Source: Gordonia soli NBRC 108243 (lineage in GTDB: Bacteria; Actinomycetota; Actinomycetes; Mycobacteriales; Mycobacteriaceae). Taken from it: a stretch of 64,000 bases of DNA. How positions within the stretch are numbered: the stretch's first letter is position 1; each line of letters begins with the position of its first letter. Below, piece after piece: positions 33,323 to 41,298 of this stretch. The stretch lies in NCBI RefSeq assembly GCF_000334455.1, contig NZ_BANX01000038.1:26684-90683 (forward strand). The letters run 5' to 3'. A program made the position numbers and the translations under genes. Below the pieces are notes generated by a model. The model saw nothing but the letters and a program-made list of their open reading frames with translations, did no database searches and was not told the origin of the DNA.

Positions 33323-34754
33323 CGCTGTGATCCACCGTCACCAGATCCGTGTACGGACGAGCGGCCGTGGCGGTGGAGAGGATGTCGTCGATGTGTTCGT
33401 GGATGCTCGCCACCGTGGTCTCGTCGAAGAGGTCGACCTGGTACGAGATCTGCACCTCGGTGCGATCGGGATGCATGAACGCCTCGACGGTCAGCGGCAA
33501 CGCCACCCGCCCCTTGTCGGCCAGCTCCCAGGTCATCTCGGCTCCGGGGAGGTGGATGCCGTCGATCTTCTGGTCCAGGAACAGGACCAGCGAGTCGAAG
33601 GGGAAGGCGTCCTCGTCGCCGGTGACCCGACGCGCGATGTCGACGATGTGCTCGAACGGGAAGGTGCGGTGCTCGAATGCGGCGTCGGTCACCTTCCGGA
33701 CATGCGTGACGAGCTCGGCGAAGGTGTCGCCCTCGCCGCCGATGCGCAGCGCGATCGAGTTGCTGAAGTTGCCGATCAGCGCCTCCATGCCGGACTCTTC
33801 GCGATTGGCGACGGTGCTGCCGATGACGATCTCGCGGTGGCCGGTGATCCGGCGCAGCGCGAGGTAGTAGGCGGCGAGGAAGACCGAGAACGGCGGCATG
33901 CGCAGTTCCGCTGCGAGCGCGCGGAGGTTCGACTCCGCCGCAGGGCTCAGCGTCCGGTCCCGCCGGGCGCTGATCTCGGACCCCGCTCCCGGGCGGCGGT
34001 CATACGGCAGGCTCGCCGTCTGCACGCCGCCGGCGAACTGGGCCTCCCAGAAACCGATGTCCGCGCCGTGATCGCCGTTGGTGAACCGATCCTGTTCCCA
34101 CTCGGCGAAATCCGCGAACTGCGGGCTCAACTCCTCGACTTCCGGATCGGTGTCGGGATGCTGCTGCGCCTCGGCATAGAAGCGTGCGACGTCCCGCGCC
34201 ATCGCCGGGAGGGTCATGCCGTCCCAGATGATGTGCTGCATCGCGACGACCACCGCCAGACGCGGGGCTCCCGATTCCGCGGGCGGCAGGTTGACGAACG
34301 TCAGGCGCAGCGATGACTCGGTCGCAAGGTCGAACGGTTCGGTCGCCGCGTCGGCGATCAATGACCGCAGCCGACCGTCGGGATCGCTGGCGCCCCGCAG
34401 GTCGAAGGTCACCACCGGCGGCGGGAAGTCGGTGTGGATGCGCTGGTACGGCGCACCCCCCTCCTCGGCGCCGTCGTGATAAGTGGTGCGCAGGATCTCG
34501 TGGCGACGGACCACTGCCAGCAGTGCCCGCCGCAATGCGTCCTCATCGACCTCACCGGTGTAGGTGAAGGTCAGGCAGATGTTGTTGGCAGTACTGTCCG
34601 GTACCCGCTGCTGGTGCAGCCATACCTGACGTTGACTGAACGACATCGGTGCCCGATCCGCCTCGCGCCGAGTCGGCACCCCGGATTCCACCGCGATGCC
34701 GACGTCGGACAAGCGAGCGCGCATTACTCGTTGGAGCTCCTCGAGTGATGGCAA
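33315..34754 (-). CDS. Free-standing NRPS condensation protein (VibH-like role)
   Basis: A 479-residue single condensation domain. TTG start at 34754 with GGGAAGG upstream. Motifs: SFSQRQVWLHQQ (C1, about 38-49), RHEILRTTYHDG (C2), VVAMQHIIWDGMTLP (C3, about 160-175: usual HHxxxDG with Gln for the first His; the catalytic second His and the Asp-Gly are kept), GSTVANREESGMEALIGNFSNSIALR (C5, about 310-335). It may join the oxazolinyl thioester on the upstream NRPS to a soluble amine, as VibH does with norspermidine; the amine could be a hydroxamate diamine from the co-transcribed NIS genes. It shares a short N-terminal helix motif with the protein at 29401. Confidence 0.85.
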   Translation of the reverse strand: MPSLEELQRVMRARLSDVGIAVESGVPTRREADRAPMSFSQRQVWLHQQRVPDSTANNICLTFTYTGEVDEDALRRALLAVVRRHEILRTTYHDGAEEGGAPYQRIHTDFPPPVVTFDLRGASDPDGRLRSLIADAATEPFDLATESSLRLTFVNLPPAESGAPRLAVVVAMQHIIWDGMTLPAMARDVARFYAEAQQHPDTDPEVEELSPQFADFAEWEQDRFTNGDHGADIGFWEAQFAGGVQTASLPYDRRPGAGSEISARRDRTLSPAAESNLRALAAELRMPPFSVFLAAYYLALRRITGHREIVIGSTVANREESGMEALIGNFSNSIALRIGGEGDTFAELVTHVRKVTDAAFEHRTFPFEHIVDIARRVTGDEDAFPFDSLVLFLDQKIDGIHLPGAEMTWELADKGRVALPLTVEAFMHPDRTEVQISYQVDLFDETTVASIHEHIDDILSTATAARPYTDLVTVDHSDA

Positions 34755-34787
34755 CCGTTCAGACCTTCCCTACGTGAATAGCTGATG

Positions 34788-37700
34788 TCACTGTGCTGCG
34801 GACCCGGCCAGTTCGCCTGCCGGGATCTCGATCCCGGCCACCTCCAGCAGGATTCGGGCGACCTGCTCGAGCTGACCCGGAACCTGCTCGCGCTCGGCGA
34901 GGAGCGCGGCGAAGTTCCGGACCGTCCGGGTGCTGAACACCGCGGTGATACCGACACCCTCGACCGCGAGCAACCCGCGGACGTTGGCCACGAACGTGGT
35001 CGCCAGGATCGAGTTGGCGCCGGCATCGAAGAAGTCGGTGGTCACGCCGAGGCGCTCGACCCCGAGGACCTGCTCGGCGATGTACGCCACCGCCGCTTCG
35101 ACGACGTTCTCCGGAGCAACGTACTGGCCCGGGGTCACGCCCGCCACTGCGCGCTTGAGCGTCGCGCGGATCGCGGTGCGATCGACCTTGCCGTTGGTGG
35201 TCAACGGCACCTCGTCGATGACGTGGACGACCTCAGGGATCATGTACTCCGGCAGCAGATCACGCAGCGATGCGGTCACCGCGTCGACGTCGACGGCGCT
35301 GCCCGGTGCGGCGGTCAGTGCCAGGCTCAGCCGATCGGAGAACACGGCGGCCACGGCCTCGCCGACGACGGGGAGACCGCGTGCGGCCGACTCCACCTCG
35401 CCCAACTCGACGCGGTAGCCGCGGATCTTGACCTGATGGTCGGCGCGACCGAGGAACTCGATGGTGCCGTCGGGGAGGTAGCGGGCCAGGTCGCCGGTGC
35501 GGTACCAGCGGGTGCCACCCTCGGTGACGAAGCGATCCTGTGTGCGCTCCGGGTCGCCGCGGTAACCGTCGGCGACACCCGCGCCGCCGATCCACAGCTC
35601 GCCGGTGACCCACTCGGGTGCATCCTCGCCGCGTTCGTTGACGACCCGGCATGCCACGTTGGCCATCGGACGGCCGTAGGGAACCGTCGTCCAGTCGGTC
35701 GGGAACTCGTCGGTGACCTCGTACACGGTGGAGTGGATCGCGGTCTCGGTGGTGCCGCCGAGGCCCGCGAAGCGCAGGCCGGGGACGGCCGCCCGTGCCC
35801 GACGACCGAGCTCGGCGTCGACGCGGTCGCCGCCGGTGACGACGGTGCGCACGCTCGACAGCTGGTCGGCGGTCGCGGTGTCGAGGAGCATCCCGATGAG
35901 GCCCGGTGCCGCGTTGACCACGGAGACGTTGTGTGTCGCAACGCGATCGGTCCACGCCTGGGCGTCACGTGTCGAATCGGCGTCGATCGTGACGATGGCG
36001 CCGCCGAGGGACAGCGGGCTGAAGATGTCGAACACCGACAGGTCGAACTCGAGAGCCGACAAGCCGATCGTCCGGTCGTCGGCGGTCAGACCGAACTCCT
36101 CGGCGATGCCGTCCACCGTGTTGGCGGCCGCCCGATGGCTGACCTCCACACCCTTGGGCTCTCCGGTGGACCCGGAGGTGAACAGTACGTAGGCCAGTGC
36201 GTCGGGGGCCGGCGTCGCGACCGCGTCGATCGGCGAGTGCGCGACCGCATCGTCGAATCCGACGGTCACCACCGACTCCGGCAGGTCGGCGGCGTCGACG
36301 GTGACGACGGCGCGGGCCTGACCGCGGGTGAGGATCTGGTCGCGTCGGGCGGCCGGCTGGTCGGTGCCGATCGGCAGGTAGACCGCACCGGCGGCGAGCG
36401 CACCGAGTACGCCGATGACCTGGCGATGTCCCTTGGGCAGGATGAGTCCGACGGTGTCGCCGCTTCCCACGCCTGCATCCTTCAGGGCGCCCGCGACGGC
36501 GAGTGCCTGTTCGGCGACCGTCCCGTAACTCAGTTCGTCACCGGACGGGGTGACCACCGCGATGCGTCCCGGCTCGCGAGAGGCATTGTCGAAGAAGGCG
36601 TTGTGCAGCGTGCGAGGTGCGATCGACGAGGTGGTCGCCTGGACGCGATCGCGCAGTTCGCGCTGGGCCGTGGGCAGTTCGATGCGCAACTCGGCGTCCC
36701 AGTCGGCTCCCGGACGCACCAGGCCGTCCAGGATCGCGCTGAACTCGGCGAACATCGCATCCATCACGCCTGTAGGCAGTGCGTCGCGACGCACGTCCCA
36801 GTTGACCAGCAGGCCGCCGTCGAGTTCGACGACCTGAGCGTCGAGGTCGACCTGCGGGCCCTGCGAGAGAATCCACACCGGCTCCCCGAACAACGAGCGG
36901 ACCCGGTCGGAGAACAGCTCGCCGAACCCGAGTCCGGAGGTGAAGACCAACGACGGGGTGACCGCGGATCCGCGGATGCGGCCGAGGTCGCGGAGGACGT
37001 CGAGGCCCTCGTAGGCGGCATTGCCTGCGCAGTCGTGGAGTTCGCGCTGCAGCCGGCGGCTGCGCTCGACCATCGACTCGATCTGGGTCGCGTCGGCGTC
37101 GATGAGCACCGAGTTGGTGAAGTCGCCGACCACCTGCTCGATGTTCTCGTGCACCTGATCACGGTTGAACAGCGGCACGTTCAGCAGGAAGCGCTGATGC
37201 GTCGACCAGCGCGCGATGACCTCGGAGAAGACCGTCGCGAGGGTCACCGCGGGGGTGATGCCGTTGTCGTAGGCCGCCGAGTACAGGCGGTCCTTCTCCT
37301 CGGCGTTCAGGCTGTGGTGGTAGCGGACGCTGCGCAGCGGCTCCGCGCGACGCTCTTCTGGGATGGTCGGCAACGTCGGGGTGTCGGGCAGGGTCGGCGC
37401 CTTCTCGGCCCACCATTCCTTGGCGGTCTCGTATTCCTCCGGCGACACCTGATCGGGGTGCTGCGCGAGGTAACGCTGGAAGGTGTAGCCGATGGACGGC
37501 AGCGGCGCGTCGGTCTCGTACGCGGTCGCAAGGTCGTCGAGCACGTGGCGGTAGCTCATGGCGTCGGCTGCGAGCATGTCGACGTCGAGGTGGAGTCGGT
37601 GCTTGCCCTCGGGCAGCAGGGTCAGGACGAACTCGACCACGATGCCCGCCGAGACGTCGAGCAGCTGGTGGCTCATCCGGTCCCGGGTGCGCTCCAGCTC

Positions 37701-38267
37701 GATGTCGAGATCGCCGGTGGCCTCGCGCAGGTCGACGACGCTGAAGACAGGACGCGGCGGCTCCGGCAGGATGCGCTGTTTGCCGGCGTCGTCGAAGGCG
37801 GCGCGCAGCATCTCGTGTCGGGCGACGACGTGGTTGACGGCGCGCTCGAGACGGTCGGCATCGACGCCCTCACCGTCGAACTCGGCGAAGAGGTGAGCGG
37901 CGACGCCACCGAGGGCCTGGCCCGACTCGCGACCGATCCAGTACGCGTGCTGCATGGTGGCGAGCCCGAACTCCTCGGGCTCATCCGCATCGGCGGGCGC
38001 GGCGTCGGCGGCCGGTGCGGGTGCCTCGGGGGCGGCGGGAGTTGCCTCGCCGTCACCGAGCAGCGCGGCCCAGGCCTCGATGGTCGGGTCGGCGGTCAGG
38101 TCGGAACTGCGGACACGACGTCCGCGACGCCGCCAGGCGCTCGTGAGCTTGATGACCAACAGCGAATGGACGCCGTGGCGGACCAGGTCGTCGGTGTCAC
38201 CGATGGTTTCCGCGGGGATGTCCAGCAGGGCTGCGACATCGGCGCGGATCTCGTCTTTCGAAATCAC
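34788..38267 (-). CDS. NRPS, ArCP-Cy-A-PCP (MbtB/VibF-like), Thr-like adenylation code
   Basis: A module of about 1159 residues: carrier domain (HGVHSL, Ser at about 35), heterocyclisation domain with DxxxxDxxS as DMLAADAMS (about 230-238), adenylation domain (TSGSTGEPKG; FDLSVFDIF; GGTTETAIHS; RGYRVELGEVE; NGKVDR) and a C-terminal carrier (AGANSIL, Ser at about 1086). No thioesterase follows. Reading the ten pocket positions by eye gives D-L-F-N-V-G-L-I-H-K, close to the recalled threonine code DFWNIGMVHK rather than to cysteine (DLYNLSLIWK), so a methyloxazoline is predicted. GTG at 38267 is preferred because AGGAG precedes it; an ATG at 38279 has none. Layout equals MbtB. Confidence 0.88.
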   Translation of the reverse strand: MISKDEIRADVAALLDIPAETIGDTDDLVRHGVHSLLVIKLTSAWRRRGRRVRSSDLTADPTIEAWAALLGDGEATPAAPEAPAPAADAAPADADEPEEFGLATMQHAYWIGRESGQALGGVAAHLFAEFDGEGVDADRLERAVNHVVARHEMLRAAFDDAGKQRILPEPPRPVFSVVDLREATGDLDIELERTRDRMSHQLLDVSAGIVVEFVLTLLPEGKHRLHLDVDMLAADAMSYRHVLDDLATAYETDAPLPSIGYTFQRYLAQHPDQVSPEEYETAKEWWAEKAPTLPDTPTLPTIPEERRAEPLRSVRYHHSLNAEEKDRLYSAAYDNGITPAVTLATVFSEVIARWSTHQRFLLNVPLFNRDQVHENIEQVVGDFTNSVLIDADATQIESMVERSRRLQRELHDCAGNAAYEGLDVLRDLGRIRGSAVTPSLVFTSGLGFGELFSDRVRSLFGEPVWILSQGPQVDLDAQVVELDGGLLVNWDVRRDALPTGVMDAMFAEFSAILDGLVRPGADWDAELRIELPTAQRELRDRVQATTSSIAPRTLHNAFFDNASREPGRIAVVTPSGDELSYGTVAEQALAVAGALKDAGVGSGDTVGLILPKGHRQVIGVLGALAAGAVYLPIGTDQPAARRDQILTRGQARAVVTVDAADLPESVVTVGFDDAVAHSPIDAVATPAPDALAYVLFTSGSTGEPKGVEVSHRAAANTVDGIAEEFGLTADDRTIGLSALEFDLSVFDIFSPLSLGGAIVTIDADSTRDAQAWTDRVATHNVSVVNAAPGLIGMLLDTATADQLSSVRTVVTGGDRVDAELGRRARAAVPGLRFAGLGGTTETAIHSTVYEVTDEFPTDWTTVPYGRPMANVACRVVNERGEDAPEWVTGELWIGGAGVADGYRGDPERTQDRFVTEGGTRWYRTGDLARYLPDGTIEFLGRADHQVKIRGYRVELGEVESAARGLPVVGEAVAAVFSDRLSLALTAAPGSAVDVDAVTASLRDLLPEYMIPEVVHVIDEVPLTTNGKVDRTAIRATLKRAVAGVTPGQYVAPENVVEAAVAYIAEQVLGVERLGVTTDFFDAGANSILATTFVANVRGLLAVEGVGITAVFSTRTVRNFAALLAEREQVPGQLEQVARILLEVAGIEIPAGELAGSAAQ

Positions 38268-38390
38268 GTCACTCCTCATTACGAACGATGCTGTGGTCTG
38301 ATCTGATGTGCCTGGGTCGACCGGGGTGCGCAGGTCGCGGCCCCGATCGCCCGACGTCGGTCTGTCGGGAGGCGGTCGGTGTCCGGGAAC

Positions 38391-39704
38391 TCATCCGACG
38401 ACCTCGTCGTCGGTGACCCCGAAGCTGGTGAAGGCGGTGTGGCCGGGCAGTCGGTACGCCTCACGACCGGTGACCGCGTTGAGGATCCGGGCGTTGCGCA
38501 CGGCTCCTATGTCGAGGTTCGGCGCGGACACACCGTAGGAGTGCGTCTCGGCATTCGCGACGAAGAGCCGGTTGGCCAGGGCGCCGTCGGCGGCCACCGA
38601 GTGATCGGCCTCGATGATCAGCCGACCACGCGAATCCCGATGCAACAGACCGTCGATGGGGGCGAGGAACTTCTGCTCACGTTCCCGGTAGCCGGTCGCC
38701 GCGATGACGAGATCGGTGGTGTGGGCGAGTTGGGCACCGGTGTCCTGGTGCCGTCCACGCACTTCGAGGCGACCGTCGGCAAGGGTGTCGACACTCTCCA
38801 CGGCGGTGCCGTTGCGCAGTGCGGCCGGCTTGAGGCCGTCCAACAGCTGACGACGGTAGAGCAGGTCGTGGACGCGCTCCAGGGTGTCGCTGGAGATCCC
38901 CTTGTGGAACTGCCAGTGGCCGTCCCGGACCCGGTCGCGGGTCTCCTCGGGAAGGCTGTGGAAGTAGTCCATGTAGGCCGGGGTGGTCATCTCGAGCGAG
39001 AGTTTGGTGAAGTCGAGCGGCGCGAACCACGGGGTGCGTGTCCACCACCGCACGGCCGGGCCGCCCTGGAGGTTCGCCTCGAGCAGGTCGATGACGATCT
39101 CGGCGCCCGACTGTCCGGAACCGATCACGGTCACCGCATCGGCGGCGTGCGCCGTCTCCTGGTGGTCGAGGTAGGCCGAACTGTGGATGACCGCAGCCGA
39201 ACTCGAGTGCAGCGAGGTCGGCACATGTGGCTCGGTCCCGACACCGACCACGACATGGCCGGCGTGGATCGTGGTGCTGATCCCGTCCGACGTGGCGGTG
39301 ACCTCGAAGCGTTCGGCCGCCTCGTCCCAGCGCACCTCGTCGACGGTGGTACCGAACCGCAGCGACGACAGCTTGCCGATGACCCACAGGAGGTAGGCCT
39401 CGTACTCGCGGCGGGTGGGGAAGAACTCCTCGCGAACCAGGAACGGGTAGAGACGGTCGACGTCGGCGAGATAGGCCAGGAACGACAACGGATGCGTCGG
39501 ATCGACGAGTGACACCAGATCCGACAGGAAACTGACCTGGAGGGTGGCCTCCTCGAACATCAACCCGGGATGCCAGCGGAACTCCGGTACCGAGTCGACC
39601 ACCAGCACGTCCAGGTCGTCGACGGTCGAGGCCATCGCGGCCAGGCCGAGGTTGAACGGTCCGCAGCCGATGGCCAGGACGTCCACCGAGATCGGTTCAC
39701 TCAT
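38391..39704 (-). CDS. Diamine/lysine N-hydroxylase (DesB/IucD family)
   Basis: FAD- and NADPH-dependent N-monooxygenase that hydroxylates the terminal amine of lysine, ornithine or cadaverine to make hydroxamates. It has 437 residues, normal size. FAD site is CGPFNLGLAAMAS (about 14-26), NADPH site is VIGSGQSGAEIVIDL (about 185-199), and the C-terminal ATGYRE is the family signature ending (about 330). The start overlaps the decarboxylase stop by 8 bp, which pairs the two enzymes: decarboxylation then hydroxylation, as in DesA-DesB of desferrioxamine synthesis. The exact diamine cannot be read. Downstream gap (38280-38390) has no iron box, so it probably reads on into the NRPS. Confidence 0.9.
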   Translation of the reverse strand: MSEPISVDVLAIGCGPFNLGLAAMASTVDDLDVLVVDSVPEFRWHPGLMFEEATLQVSFLSDLVSLVDPTHPLSFLAYLADVDRLYPFLVREEFFPTRREYEAYLLWVIGKLSSLRFGTTVDEVRWDEAAERFEVTATSDGISTTIHAGHVVVGVGTEPHVPTSLHSSSAAVIHSSAYLDHQETAHAADAVTVIGSGQSGAEIVIDLLEANLQGGPAVRWWTRTPWFAPLDFTKLSLEMTTPAYMDYFHSLPEETRDRVRDGHWQFHKGISSDTLERVHDLLYRRQLLDGLKPAALRNGTAVESVDTLADGRLEVRGRHQDTGAQLAHTTDLVIAATGYREREQKFLAPIDGLLHRDSRGRLIIEADHSVAADGALANRLFVANAETHSYGVSAPNLDIGAVRNARILNAVTGREAYRLPGHTAFTSFGVTDDEVVG

Positions 39705-41298
39705 TGATCTTCACCTTCTCGCCGCTGTTGACCTCGGCGCGCTCGGACTCCACCTCGAGAGCGGTTCGCAGGAGCTCGTCGAACAACTCGTCGATGTCGG
39801 CCTCGGTGGTTGCCGGGTTCAGCAACGTCAGCTTCAGGCACGTCTGCGGCTCGTCGGCACCTGCGATCCGCACGCGGGTCCGGCCGATGAGCGCGGTACC
39901 CGAACTGATCAGTCGCCGGCGGAGTTCCGCGTTCACCGCGTCCAGATCCTCGCAGCGGTAACGGAACACGACGGTCGTGAGCGTCACCGGCGCGACCAGG
40001 TCGAGTTGCAGTTCGGTGAGGATGCGCTGTTCGGCGTGCCGAGCCACCTCGTGGCAGCGGTCGAGCATGTCGCCGAGGCCCTCGCGACCGTAGGCCAGGA
40101 AGGTGGCGAGGACCTTGAGGACGTCGGGTCGACGGGTGGTCTGGAGTGTCTGACCGAGGAGTCCGCCATAACCGGCCTCCTCGTCGTCCTCCGGGTTGAG
40201 GTAGGCGACGTTGCGATCCAGCGCGGCGAAGCGGTCCTCGTCCGAGAGCAGCAGGACGCTGGCAGCGGCCGGTTGCCAGCCGATCTTGTGCAGGTCCAGG
40301 GTGATCGAGTCGGCGCGCTCCACGCCGGCCAGCAGCGGACGCAGGGATTCGGAGAGCATCGCACCGAAGCCGTACGCGCCGTCGACGTGCAACCAGACCC
40401 CGTGCTCGCGGGCGATGTCGGCGATCTGGGGGAGCGGATCGACGGTCCCGAAGTCGGTGGTACCCGCCGTGGCGATGATGGCGATCGGGGTGCCGTCGAC
40501 CTCGACGAGCGCACGCTCGAGTGCGGCGGGGATCATCCGATGGTCCTCGTCGACCTCGATCGGGATGACCGCCGACTCGCCGAGACCCAGTGTCGCGCAA
40601 GCACGGTTGACCGAGAAGTGCGCGACCCGTGAGCAGAACACGACCGGGCGGTGCAGGTCGGCAACCCCGTGGTGGCGGGTGTCGATGTCCCGCTGCGCCG
40701 CAGTGTGATCGCGGGCGATCAGTAGTGCCAGGAGATTCGAGAACGATCCGCCCGGGCCGAAGACACCGCCTGCGGTGGCGGGCAGCCCGGCCAGGCGCGC
40801 CAGCGCGGAGATGGTCCACTTCTCGATGGCCAAGGTCGCGGGGCCCGAGTCGTAGGTGTCCAGCGAGGCGTTGGTCGCACTCGCCAGCGCATCGGCGACC
40901 ACCGAGACGGTCAGTGGTGGCGGCTGCAGATGCGCCGCGGTGAAGCGGTGGGTGAGGTCGAGGCCGTATTCGGCGATCAGTCCGGCCACCCGGGCGAGTG
41001 CGTCCTGTTCTCCGACGCCCTTCTCCGGTACCAGCTTCGGACCGAGCGCATCGGTGACCGCGTCCAGCATCTGGCGCGGAGCCCCGTAGGGGAGCGGAGC
41101 GCGGTGGTGGTTGTCGCCGACGGCGGCGGCCATGGTGTGCAGCCCGTCGCCGATCTCCGACCAGCCGCGGCCGGGCGTGGCGAAGCGCTCCCCGATCCGC
41201 GAGCCGGCGAGGTCGTCATGAATCACGTTGTGCCCCCAAGTGGAATCCTGAGATCGAAGGTGGTGGTCGCTCGCCTGATGCGGCGTCGTCCGCGTCAC
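39697..41298 (-). CDS. PLP-dependent decarboxylase (DesA-like)
   Basis: A group II amino-acid decarboxylase of 533 residues. The PLP-binding lysine lies in SITLDLHKIGWQPAAASVLLL (Lys at about 342); other conserved parts are FGPGGSFSNLLALLIARD (about 183-200), TAGTTDFGTVDPLPQIADIAREHGVWLHVDGAYG (about 286-319). DesA-type members make cadaverine from lysine, and this fits the position between an IucA/IucC synthetase and an N-hydroxylase; diaminobutyrate decarboxylase is the other option. GTG start overlaps the synthetase stop by 4 bp (GTGA) so translation is coupled. Confidence 0.88.
   Translation of the reverse strand: MTRTTPHQASDHHLRSQDSTWGHNVIHDDLAGSRIGERFATPGRGWSEIGDGLHTMAAAVGDNHHRAPLPYGAPRQMLDAVTDALGPKLVPEKGVGEQDALARVAGLIAEYGLDLTHRFTAAHLQPPPLTVSVVADALASATNASLDTYDSGPATLAIEKWTISALARLAGLPATAGGVFGPGGSFSNLLALLIARDHTAAQRDIDTRHHGVADLHRPVVFCSRVAHFSVNRACATLGLGESAVIPIEVDEDHRMIPAALERALVEVDGTPIAIIATAGTTDFGTVDPLPQIADIAREHGVWLHVDGAYGFGAMLSESLRPLLAGVERADSITLDLHKIGWQPAAASVLLLSDEDRFAALDRNVAYLNPEDDEEAGYGGLLGQTLQTTRRPDVLKVLATFLAYGREGLGDMLDRCHEVARHAEQRILTELQLDLVAPVTLTTVVFRYRCEDLDAVNAELRRRLISSGTALIGRTRVRIAGADEPQTCLKLTLLNPATTEADIDELFDELLRTALEVESERAEVNSGEKVKINE

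Noticed and set aside
34785..38306. 1173-residue open frame on the plus strand
   Set aside because: It lies fully antisense to the NRPS; it is rich in Asp, Gly, Val and Arg in a pattern typical of the reverse complement of a high-GC gene and shows no domain.
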